Part shown: positions 1-5,019 of the stretch, piece by piece
Position numbering within the stretch: the first letter of the stretch is position 1
Layout of the letters: every line of letters begins with the position of its first letter
Assembly (NCBI GenBank): GCA_017880945.1
Contig: JADGRM010000162.1
Location: 1-5,019 of the forward strand
Direction of reading: 5' to 3'
Source: Gallionella sp.
Lineage (GTDB): Bacteria; Pseudomonadota; Gammaproteobacteria; Burkholderiales; Gallionellaceae
DNA: 5,019 nucleotides
Program-made: the position numbers and the translations under genes
Notes under the pieces: model-generated
The model's database searches: none
Seen by the model: only the letters and a program-made list of their open reading frames with translations
What the model was told of the DNA's origin: nothing

Positions 1-1230
1 TGCGCCGAAGACCGCGCGCGCTTCCAGCAAATGCTGCATCAACTGAATTTGAAACAGCCGCCTAATCGCACTGCGCGCACCGTGGAAGACGGCATCGCTG
101 GAGCCGCCGAGATCGGCTACCCGCTGGTGGTGCGGCCAAGCAACGTGCTGGGCGGGCGGGCGATGGAAATCATCCATGCGCAAGTCGATCTGGAACGCTA
201 TTTGCGCGATGCGCAGGAGATGTCCAAGACTTACCCTGAGCGCATGCCGATTCTGCTGGATCGCTTCCTGAATGACGCGATCGAAGTGGACGTGGACGCG
301 GTGTCCGACGGCAAGGATGTGATCATCGGCGGCATCATGGAACACGTCGAGGAGGCGGGCGTGCATTCCGGCGACTCGGCTTGCTCGTTGCCACCATTCA
401 GTCTGTCGCAAGAGATGCAAGACGAATTGCGCCGCCAGACTGTGGCGATGGCCAAGGCACTTAACGTGGTCGGGTTGATGAACGTGCAATTCGCGATACA
501 GGGCGGTACGGTCTATGTGCTGGAAGTGAATCCGCGCGCTTCGCGCACCGTGCCTTTTGTATCCAAGGCTACCGGAGTACCGCTGGCCAAGATCGCGGCT
601 CGTTGTATGGCTGGTCAAACCCTGGCGCAACAGGGCATCACCAGGGAAGTGATTCCGCCGTACTATTCGGTGAAAGAGGCGGTGTTCCCGTTCATCAAAT
701 TCCCGGGGGTGGACACGATACTCGGGCCGGAAATGAAATCCACCGGCGAAGTGATGGGTGTGGGCGACACTTTCGCTGAAGCGTTTGTGAAGTCGCAACT
801 GGCTGCCAGCGTGAAGTTGCCAAAAGAGGGCAGGGTGTTTATCAGCGTGCGGGAAGAGGATAAATCTGGCGCAGTTGAAATCGCAAGCTCGCTGGTGCAA
901 CTGGGCTTTACCATTCTGGCCACGCGTGGCACAGCGGCGGTGATCGGCGCGGCGGGTGTCGCCGTGACGGTAGTAAACAAGGTTGCGGAAGGCCGTCCGC
1001 ACATCGTGGACATGATCAAGAATGGCGAGGTCAGTCTCATCGTCAACACCGTGGACAGCAAACCTTCCGTGATGCGCGATTCTTATTCCATCCGCCATGC
1101 CGCATTGCAGGGACGGGTGACGTATTACACAACGCTGGCAGGAGCACGCGCTGCCTGTATCGGGATGCAACATCTGACCGAGTTGCGTGTTTATGATTTA
1201 CAGGGGCAGCACCAACGTCTGGCTAAATAA
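1..1230 (+). CDS. carB: Carbamoyl-phosphate synthase large subunit, C-terminal part (5' end outside window)
   Basis: The reading frame is open from base 1, so the first in-window ATG (31) is internal and this is the last ~409 residues of a protein of about 1070. With CarA, CarB makes carbamoyl phosphate from glutamine, bicarbonate and 2 ATP in the cytoplasm, for pyrimidines and arginine. The fragment holds most of the second ATP-grasp (carbamate kinase) domain, fragment residues 1 to ~270, then the MGS-like allosteric domain, ~275-409. By alignment from memory to E. coli CarB, R45 matches R715, E95 E761, H122 H788, Q163 Q829, E175 E841 and N177 N843, so the ATP/metal site looks intact. The allosteric ligand residues K954, T974, T977, K993 and N1015 match K288, T308, T311, K327 and N349. 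Relative to E. coli there is a 4-residue insertion near residues 70-80 and N48 in place of a Tyr. The TAA stop lies 19 bases before greA, implying an operon. Confidence 0.97.
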   Translation, partial: CAEDRARFQQMLHQLNLKQPPNRTARTVEDGIAGAAEIGYPLVVRPSNVLGGRAMEIIHAQVDLERYLRDAQEMSKTYPERMPILLDRFLNDAIEVDVDAVSDGKDVIIGGIMEHVEEAGVHSGDSACSLPPFSLSQEMQDELRRQTVAMAKALNVVGLMNVQFAIQGGTVYVLEVNPRASRTVPFVSKATGVPLAKIAARCMAGQTLAQQGITREVIPPYYSVKEAVFPFIKFPGVDTILGPEMKSTGEVMGVGDTFAEAFVKSQLAASVKLPKEGRVFISVREEDKSGAVEIASSLVQLGFTILATRGTAAVIGAAGVAVTVVNKVAEGRPHIVDMIKNGEVSLIVNTVDSKPSVMRDSYSIRHAALQGRVTYYTTLAGARAACIGMQHLTELRVYDLQGQHQRLAK

Positions 1231-1235
1231 ACAAA

Positions 1236-1240
1236 TAAGG
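1236..1240 (+). promoter_or_regulatory. Shine-Dalgarno site of greA
   Basis: TAAGG lies 9 bases before the ATG at 1250, just after the carB stop. It decides the greA start: the in-frame ATG at 1187 lies inside carB, has no comparable site, and would add 21 residues unlike any GreA. Confidence 0.6.
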
Positions 1241-1249
1241 CTATCTATT

Positions 1250-1726
1250 ATGAGCAAAGTTCCATTAACCGTAGTGGGTGCAGAAAAATTGCGCCAAGAG
1301 CTGCATATCCTCAAGACGGTAGAGCGTCCGAAGGTGATCAACGCCATCTCTGAAGCGCGCGCGCAGGGTGACTTGTCGGAAAACGCCGAATACGATGCCG
1401 CGAAGGAACGGCAGTCGTTCGTCGAAGGCCGTATCGTCGAGCTGGAATTCAAGCTGGGCAGCGCGCAGGTCATCGATCCCAAGACCCTTAATGCCGAAGG
1501 GCGTTGTGTGTTCGGTTCGACCGTGATACTGGAAGATGTGAACAACGGCGATGTGGTCACTTATCAGATCGTTGGTGATGACGAGGCGGACATTCGGCAC
1601 CGCAAGGTTTCCATCAGCTCCCCGATCGCCCGCGCGCTGATCGGCAAATACAGCGGCGACATTGCCGAGGTACAGGCGCCGGGCGGGGTGAGGGAGTACG
1701 AAGTGGTGGAGGTTCAGTACATTTAG
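1250..1726 (+). CDS. greA: Transcription elongation factor GreA
   Basis: The product is 158 residues, the same length as E. coli GreA. GreA enters the secondary channel of RNA polymerase and stimulates cleavage of the 3' end of backtracked transcripts, rescuing stalled complexes. Residues ~1-75 form the antiparallel coiled coil. The tip motif GDLSENAEY (40-48) carries the acidic pair D41 and E44, which hold the catalytic metal in the family. Residues ~80-158 form the FKBP-like globular domain, with the typical VGDDEAD and SPIARALIGK stretches and a C-terminal PGG turn. The start at 1250 is chosen for length, the family-like N-terminus MSKVPLTVVGAEKL and the upstream TAAGG. The gene sits 19 bases after carB and is probably cotranscribed with it, an arrangement I recall from many betaproteobacteria. 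It converges on yhbY. Nothing looks broken. Confidence 0.98.
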   Translation: MSKVPLTVVGAEKLRQELHILKTVERPKVINAISEARAQGDLSENAEYDAAKERQSFVEGRIVELEFKLGSAQVIDPKTLNAEGRCVFGSTVILEDVNNGDVVTYQIVGDDEADIRHRKVSISSPIARALIGKYSGDIAEVQAPGGVREYEVVEVQYI

Positions 1727-1836
1727 AGAAGGACTCCCTTCCCCTTGCAGTCGATAACCAGCGACTTGGCCGCGGTTCTTTGCAGTCTAGTCGAATGGCT
1801 AGGAGTTCCTTCAGGGTTGGGGAGGGGGTAGTAACC

Positions 1837-1880
1837 GTAGGGTGGGCTGTGCCCACCATGTCGGGCGTAGCCCGACCTAC
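1837..1880. repeat. REP/BIME-like pair of inverted palindromes in the greA/yhbY convergent gap
   Basis: Two GC-rich hairpins lie head to head. The left unit is GTAG (1837-1840), then stem GGTGGGC (1841-1847), loop TGT, stem GCCCACC (1851-1857). After two bases (AT) the right unit has stem GTCGGGC (1860-1866), loop GTA, stem GCCCGAC (1870-1876), then CTAC (1877-1880), the reverse complement of GTAG. Both stems are perfect 7-bp pairs, and the 44 bases as a whole form an imperfect palindrome. A GTAG head beside a short GC-rich hairpin is the hallmark of REP elements mobilised by RAYT (TnpA-REP) transposases, and the head-to-head pair is a BIME layout. No RAYT gene is in the window. Lying between convergent genes, it may also help end transcription in both directions, though no T-run follows either stem. 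The flanks (1727-1836 and 1881-1908) hold no gene I can support. Confidence 0.8.
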
Positions 1881-1908
1881 ATTGGTTGCGGCTCGTCCGG
1901 CTTGGGTT

Positions 1909-2259
1909 CTAGCGATTACCCAGTTGCTTCTTGGACAGAGGTTTTTTCCCCTTATGACGCGGCATTTTCTTGATCTCGATCAAGTGTGCGTCCGGGTTGG
2001 GTTGATAGATCACCAGAATCTTGCCGATATGTTGCACCGGAGCGGCGTTTAATTGGGTACAGATGGCCGCCAGGATTTCTTCACGTTGCGGACGTTCTGC
2101 CATGACACGAATCTTGATGAGTTCGTGAATTTTCAAAGTCTGCGCGATTTCTTTCAACACTGATTCGGTCAGGCCCGCATTGCCTATCATCACCGTTGGA
2201 TTTAAAGCGTGGGCGCGGCCTTTCAGGGCGAGGCGTTCGGATAAGGTAAGAGATAACAT
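1909..2259 (-). CDS. yhbY: Ribosome assembly RNA-binding protein YhbY (CRM domain)
   Basis: The product is 116 residues, slightly longer than the 97 of E. coli YhbY. This single-domain CRM protein binds RNA and associates with pre-50S particles in the family. The CRM fold covers about residues 3-90: a KGRAHALNP start, the GxxG loop GNAG (26-29) followed by LTESVLKEI, then HELIKIRV (45-52) and the closing strand IGKILVIYQP. The extra C-terminal tail, ~94-116, is strongly basic (many Lys/Arg), consistent with additional RNA contacts. The ATG (complement of 2257-2259) has an AAAAAGG ribosome-binding sequence 5 bases upstream, partly inside a dyad shared with rlmE. The gene is divergent from rlmE and convergent with greA. 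Pairing of yhbY and rlmE, both acting on the large ribosomal subunit, is common in proteobacteria. Confidence 0.96.
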   Translation of the reverse strand: MLSLTLSERLALKGRAHALNPTVMIGNAGLTESVLKEIAQTLKIHELIKIRVMAERPQREEILAAICTQLNAAPVQHIGKILVIYQPNPDAHLIEIKKMPRHKGKKPLSKKQLGNR

Positions 2260-2262
2260 AAT

Positions 2263-2281
2263 GGCCTTTTTGAATAAGGCC
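2263..2281. promoter_or_regulatory. Perfect dyad over both ribosome-binding regions of yhbY and rlmE
   Basis: GGCCTT (2263-2268), a 7-base spacer and AAGGCC (2276-2281) form a perfect 6-bp inverted repeat in the 34-base divergent gap. On the minus strand the right-hand side of the stem contains the AAGG of yhbY, ending 5 bases before its ATG. On the plus strand the stem contains the only AAGG before rlmE, ending 14 bases before its ATG. The structure is visible directly. Whether it acts as an RNA hairpin masking ribosome binding, as a protein operator, or not at all is inference. Confidence 0.45.
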
Positions 2282-2293
2282 GGATTCTAAACG

Positions 2294-2914
2294 ATGAAGC
2301 CTTCCAAAACCAGCAAACAATGGATGCGTGAGCATGTTAACGACCCTTTTGTGCAACTTGCGCAGAAGGAGGGCTACCGTTCCCGCGCCGCTTACAAGCT
2401 GCTGGAGATCGATACCAAAGACCGATTGCTCAAGCCCGGCACGGTGGTGGTGGACCTGGGCGCGACCCCGGGTGGCTGGTCGCAGGTCGCGGCAGCCAAG
2501 ATTGGCCGTGGCGGAAAAGTGATCGCGCTGGATCTGTTGCCGCTGGATCCGCTGGCCGGGGTGGATTTCATTCAGGGCGATTTCCGCGAAGAGGCCGTGC
2601 TCAAGCAACTGGAAGACTTTTTGCAAGACAAGCCGGTAGGGCTTGTAATTTCAGATATGGCGCCCAATATGTCCGGTGTAGCCTCGGCTGATCAGGCGCG
2701 TGCCATGCATCTTGCGGAACTGGCAATGGAATTCGCGCTCGAACACCTGAAGCCGGACGGAAGTTTCCTGGTCAAGGTGTTTCAGGGCGCGGGGTTCGAG
2801 GATTTTCTCAAGCTGATGCGCAGCCGCTTCGCCAGGGTGGTGACACGCAAGCCCAAGGCATCCCGCGATCGCAGCAGTGAGGTGTATTTATTGGGTAGCG
2901 GAAAGCTTGAGTAA
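2294..2914 (+). CDS. rlmE: 23S rRNA (uridine-2552-2'-O)-methyltransferase RlmE (FtsJ/RrmJ)
   Basis: The product is 206 residues (E. coli 209). RlmE uses S-adenosylmethionine to methylate the 2'-O of U2552 in the A-loop of 23S rRNA, a late step of 50S maturation. The Rossmann-fold methyltransferase spans about residues 30-206. The SAM-binding motif I is DLGATPGGWSQ (54-64), with Thr where E. coli has the second Ala of DLGAAPGGW. D80 and D96 occupy the expected acidic positions after later strands. The catalytic tetrad K-D-K-E is complete: K35, D121 (in SDMAPNMSG), K161 (in VKVFQG) and E196 (in SSEVYL), matching E. coli K38, D124, K164 and E199. The N-terminus is basic, as usual. Ribosome binding looks weak: an AAGG ends 14 bases upstream and a GGA lies 9 bases upstream. 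A CATAAT (2257-2262) could be a -10, but its -35 is poor. ftsH follows after 77 bases. Confidence 0.97.
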   Translation: MKPSKTSKQWMREHVNDPFVQLAQKEGYRSRAAYKLLEIDTKDRLLKPGTVVVDLGATPGGWSQVAAAKIGRGGKVIALDLLPLDPLAGVDFIQGDFREEAVLKQLEDFLQDKPVGLVISDMAPNMSGVASADQARAMHLAELAMEFALEHLKPDGSFLVKVFQGAGFEDFLKLMRSRFARVVTRKPKASRDRSSEVYLLGSGKLE

Positions 2915-2935
2915 TAGGGCAATACATAGTCTAAT
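2907..2935 (+). promoter_or_regulatory. Putative sigma-70 promoter for ftsH
   Basis: TTGAGT (2907-2912) and TCTAAT (2930-2935) are separated by exactly 17 bases and match the -35 and -10 consensus at 4/6 and 5/6 positions. The -35 overlaps the rlmE stop codon. Transcription would start near 2942, leaving a leader of about 50 bases. The CTTGAG at 2906-2911 resembles a heat-shock sigma-32 -35, but no CCCCAT-type -10 lies at the right distance. Read-through from rlmE is equally possible. Confidence 0.4.
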
Positions 2936-2980
2936 GAACAACCTCGGCAGCCATTGCATCAATCATGGGGCGCGTCGTTT

Positions 2981-2986
2981 AAGGAG
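2981..2986 (+). promoter_or_regulatory. Strong Shine-Dalgarno site setting the TTG start of ftsH
   Basis: AAGGAG ends 5 bases before TTG at 2992. It is the best ribosome-binding site in the window and decides the non-ATG start. The next in-frame ATG (3022, residue 11) falls inside the first membrane segment. Confidence 0.75.
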
Positions 2987-2991
2987 TTATT

Positions 2992-4893
2992 TTGAACAAC
3001 TTTAAGAGCATTGCAATTTGGATGGTTGTCGCCCTGGTGCTGATGACCGTATTCAATCAATTCAACACCCGCCAGCAGCAGACTGCACAGTCGCAGCTAG
3101 ACTATTCCCAATTCCTCGATGAAGTGAAGCAGGGACATATCAGCAAGGTGGTCATCGAAGGCCGCACGCTGAAGGCGACGACTAGCGACGGCAAGCGTAT
3201 CACCAGTTATGCGCCTAGTGATTTGTGGATGGTTTCCGACCTGTTGAAAAACGGCGTGAGCATCGAGGCCAAGCCGGAAGAAGAGCAGTCTTTCCTGATG
3301 AGTATTTTTGTCTCCTGGTTCCCGATGATATTGCTGATCGTCGTGTGGGTGTACTTCATGCGGCAGATGCAGGGCGGCGGCAAGGGCGGCGCGTTCTCGT
3401 TTGGCAAGTCACGTGCACGCCAGCTGGATGAGAGCAAGGAACGCTTCACGTTTGCCGATGTGGCGGGCTGTGATGAAGCCAAGGAAGAAGTGTCCGAGCT
3501 GGTGGATTTCCTGCGCGATCCGGCAAAATTCCAGAATCTCGGCGGGCGTATCCCGCGCGGCGTGCTGTTGGTGGGCAATCCCGGAACCGGTAAGACGCTG
3601 CTTGCGAAAGCGATCGCCGGTGAAGCCAAAGTGCCATTCTTCTCGATCTCCGGTTCCGACTTTGTGGAAATGTTCGTCGGTGTGGGCGCCGCGCGCGTGC
3701 GCGATATGTTCGAACAGGCCAAGAAGCAGGCGCCGTGCATCGTGTTCATCGATGAGATCGATGCAGTGGGTCGGCAACGCGGCGCGGGTCTCGGCGGCGG
3801 CAATGACGAGCGCGAGCAGACGCTGAATGCATTACTGGTGGAAATGGATGGTTTCGAGGGTGCCAGCGGGGTGATCGTGATCGCCGCGACCAACCGTCCA
3901 GATGTGCTCGATTCCGCGCTGTTGCGCCCGGGTCGTTTCGATCGTCAGGTAGTCGTGCCGTTGCCTGATATTCGCGGCCGCGAACAGATTCTGATGGTGC
4001 ATATGCGCAAAGTTCCGGTAGCCCCGGATGTAAAGGTCGATATATTGGCACGCGGCACGCCGGGTATGTCCGGCGCGGATCTGGCAAATCTGGTCAATGA
4101 AGCCGCCTTGTTCGCGGCGCGTCGCGGCAAGCGTTTCGTCGAGATGGACGATTTCGAATCGGCCAAGGACAAGATCATGATGGGCGCGGAACGCCGCTCC
4201 ATGGTGATGCCTGAAGAAGAACGGCGCAATACAGCCTATCACGAATCCGGTCATGCGGTGGTCGCCAAGCTGCTGCCGAAGACCGATCCGGTGCACAAGG
4301 TGACCATCATCCCGCGCGGCCGTGCGCTGGGCTTGACCATGCAGTTGCCTGCGGAAGACCGCTACAGCTTGGACAAGATTCGCATACTCGATACCATCGC
4401 CGTGTTGTTCGGCGGGCGTATCGCCGAAGAGATTTTCATGCATCAGATGACCACCGGCGCTTCGAACGATTTTGAACGTGCCACTGCTATGGCGCGGAGC
4501 ATGGTGACCCAGTGGGGGATGTCGGATGCGCTTGGAACCATGGTGTATGGCGAGAACGAGGGCGAGGTGTTTTTGGGGCGCTCTGTGACCACGCACAAGA
4601 ATATTTCCGAAGCGACCATGCAGCAGGTCGATGCGGAGATTCGTCGCATCATCGATCAGCAATACGCGCTGGCGCGCGGTTTGATCGAGGCCAATCGCGA
4701 CAAGATCGAGGCGATGACCAAGGCTCTGCTGGAATGGGAAACCATTGATGCCGATCAGATCAACGACATCATGGCCGGAAATCCGCCGCGTCCGCCCAAG
4801 CCAACCCAAAGCAGCCAGGCTCCACAGCCTCCTCAAAATCCGGCACCGACTGCTCCGGCAACTACGCCTACGCAACCTGCGCAGGAAACCTGA
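2992..4893 (+). CDS. ftsH: ATP-dependent zinc metalloprotease FtsH
   Basis: This 633-residue inner-membrane AAA+ protease forms a hexamer that extracts and degrades misfolded membrane proteins and short-lived cytoplasmic regulators; in E. coli these include sigma-32 and LpxC. Membrane segment 1 is ~6-22, a periplasmic domain follows (~25-100), and membrane segment 2 is ~103-123. The AAA+ module has Walker A GNPGTGKT (195-202, K201), pore loop FVG (228-230), Walker B with D254/E255, and SRH arginine fingers R312 and R315. The zinc site is HESGH (417-421) with D493 as likely third ligand. These positions coincide with E. coli numbering up to the HExxH motif, supporting the TTG start. Walker A has Asn where GPPGTGKT is usual, and the zinc motif has Ser where HEAGH is usual; neither change should abolish activity. 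Residues ~597-633 form a Pro/Gln/Thr-rich, probably disordered tail. It follows rlmE, as in many proteobacteria. Confidence 0.98.
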   Translation: MNNFKSIAIWMVVALVLMTVFNQFNTRQQQTAQSQLDYSQFLDEVKQGHISKVVIEGRTLKATTSDGKRITSYAPSDLWMVSDLLKNGVSIEAKPEEEQSFLMSIFVSWFPMILLIVVWVYFMRQMQGGGKGGAFSFGKSRARQLDESKERFTFADVAGCDEAKEEVSELVDFLRDPAKFQNLGGRIPRGVLLVGNPGTGKTLLAKAIAGEAKVPFFSISGSDFVEMFVGVGAARVRDMFEQAKKQAPCIVFIDEIDAVGRQRGAGLGGGNDEREQTLNALLVEMDGFEGASGVIVIAATNRPDVLDSALLRPGRFDRQVVVPLPDIRGREQILMVHMRKVPVAPDVKVDILARGTPGMSGADLANLVNEAALFAARRGKRFVEMDDFESAKDKIMMGAERRSMVMPEEERRNTAYHESGHAVVAKLLPKTDPVHKVTIIPRGRALGLTMQLPAEDRYSLDKIRILDTIAVLFGGRIAEEIFMHQMTTGASNDFERATAMARSMVTQWGMSDALGTMVYGENEGEVFLGRSVTTHKNISEATMQQVDAEIRRIIDQQYALARGLIEANRDKIEAMTKALLEWETIDADQINDIMAGNPPRPPKPTQSSQAPQPPQNPAPTAPATTPTQPAQET

Positions 4894-4896
4894 AGC

Positions 4897-4968
4897 AGGA
4901 TTCGGGATTGAGGATTCAGGATTAAGGAAACCCCTTCGCCTGAATCCTTGGTACTGAATCCTTGATTC
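4897..4968. repeat. Inverted array of 7-bp GGATTNN units between ftsH and folP
   Basis: GGATT recurs at 4898, 4905, 4912 and 4919, exactly every 7 bases, with GG again at 4926. The complement appears in the right half: AATCC at 4943 and 4957, 14 bases apart. AGGATTCAGG (4911-4920) and CCTGAATCCT (4939-4948) are perfect 10-bp complements. The outer AGGATTC (4897-4903) pairs with GAATCCT (4956-4962), and most positions between them pair if G-U is allowed. The loop (4921-4938) contains a further AAGG/CCTT pair. The transcript could therefore form a long hairpin. Heptamers of this GGGATTC kind are, from memory, known as dispersed intergenic repeats in some gammaproteobacteria such as Xanthomonas relatives. 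It could act as an attenuator or mRNA stabiliser between the two genes, but no T-run follows. Confidence 0.75.
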
Positions 4969-4972
4969 TTTC

Positions 4973-5019
4973 ATGCTCCACTGCGGCAACTTCCATTTCA
5001 CCATGTCCCGCCCCTTGGT
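4973..5019 (+). CDS. folP: Dihydropteroate synthase, N-terminal 15 codons (3' end outside window)
   Basis: Only the start is present: ATG at 4973 opens a frame reading MLHCGNFHFTMSRPLV up to the edge (the last codon is incomplete). The CG-F-x-F/L-x-(6)-RPLV pattern is the usual lead-in to the MGIVNVTPDSFSDGG motif of FolP, which would come next. FolP condenses p-aminobenzoate with dihydropterin pyrophosphate in folate synthesis and is the sulfonamide target. Position directly after ftsH on the same strand is the conserved place for folP in proteobacteria, usually followed by glmM. The upstream in-frame TGA at 4955 and absence of another start codon fix the ATG. No clear Shine-Dalgarno sequence precedes it; the heptamer array reaches to within 5 bases. 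The call rests on 15 residues plus gene order. Confidence 0.85.
   Translation, partial: MLHCGNFHFTMSRPL

Noticed and set aside
1187..1249. Upstream in-frame ATG extending greA by 21 residues
   Set aside because: It lies inside carB, lacks a ribosome-binding site, and would add residues absent from GreA proteins.
1728..1741. Small hairpin GAAGG-ACTC-CCTTC right after the greA stop, as an intrinsic terminator
   Set aside because: The stem is only 5 bp and is followed by a C-rich stretch rather than a T-run.
1745..1787. 8-bp direct repeat TTGCAGTC at 1745-1752 and 1780-1787, as a target-site duplication
   Set aside because: The 27 bases between the copies have no terminal inverted repeats or element-like structure; chance or local duplication is enough.
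1780..2052. Plus-strand open frame of 90 codons across the REP pair and the yhbY 3' end
   Set aside because: It runs over the REP palindromes and antisense to yhbY, and its peptide (VGWAVPTMSG and similar) is typical of translated REP sequence.
2081..2626. Minus-strand open frame of 181 codons opposite rlmE
   Set aside because: It is antisense to a complete, well-conserved rlmE and overlaps the start of yhbY; the peptide has no recognisable domain.
2964..2970. CCCCATG on the minus strand before ftsH as a heat-shock -10
   Set aside because: It points away from ftsH, and no CTTGAA-like -35 lies at the proper distance on that strand.
3832..5004. Long minus-strand open frame (390 codons) opposite ftsH and the ftsH-folP gap
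   Set aside because: It is antisense to a clear ftsH. Its composition is Arg/His-rich as expected for the complement of GC-rich coding DNA, and its NPESS/IPNPAS-like segment is just the heptamer repeat translated.

Overview
The window is a compact housekeeping region of a proteobacterial chromosome. The gene content and order (carB, greA, yhbY, rlmE, ftsH, folP) and the protein sequences fit a betaproteobacterium, possibly of the Nitrosomonadales/Gallionellaceae kind. That taxonomic placement is inferred from remembered gene order and residue similarity, not from a search. The DNA is moderately GC-rich and coding is dense. I see no mobile-element genes, phage genes, CRISPR, tRNA or rRNA.

Layout from left to right. 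Positions 1-1230 hold the last ~409 codons of carB (large subunit of carbamoyl-phosphate synthetase), open at the left edge. After 19 bases comes greA (1250-1726, transcript cleavage factor), very probably in the same operon. greA converges on yhbY (1909-2259, minus strand, ribosome-associated CRM-domain protein). The 182-base convergent gap holds a REP/BIME-like pair of GC-rich palindromes (1837-1880). yhbY is divergent from rlmE (2294-2914, 23S rRNA U2552 2'-O-methyltransferase) across only 34 bases, and a perfect dyad there overlaps the Shine-Dalgarno-like AAGG of both genes. ftsH follows rlmE (2992-4893, membrane AAA+ zinc protease), with a TTG start, a strong AAGGAG site and a plausible sigma-70 promoter of its own. 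A 79-base gap with an inverted array of 7-bp GGATTNN units separates ftsH from the first 15 codons of folP (dihydropteroate synthase), which runs off the right edge.

Functional theme: pyrimidine/arginine precursor supply (carB), transcription elongation (greA), large ribosomal subunit maturation (yhbY, rlmE), membrane protein quality control (ftsH) and folate synthesis (folP). The rlmE-ftsH-folP order is widely conserved in proteobacteria, with glmM usually next.

I found no convincing new biological system. The points most worth a second look are non-coding: the heptamer inverted repeat before folP, the shared dyad over both ribosome-binding regions of yhbY and rlmE, and the REP pair, which sits where related genomes often carry a small membrane-protein gene.
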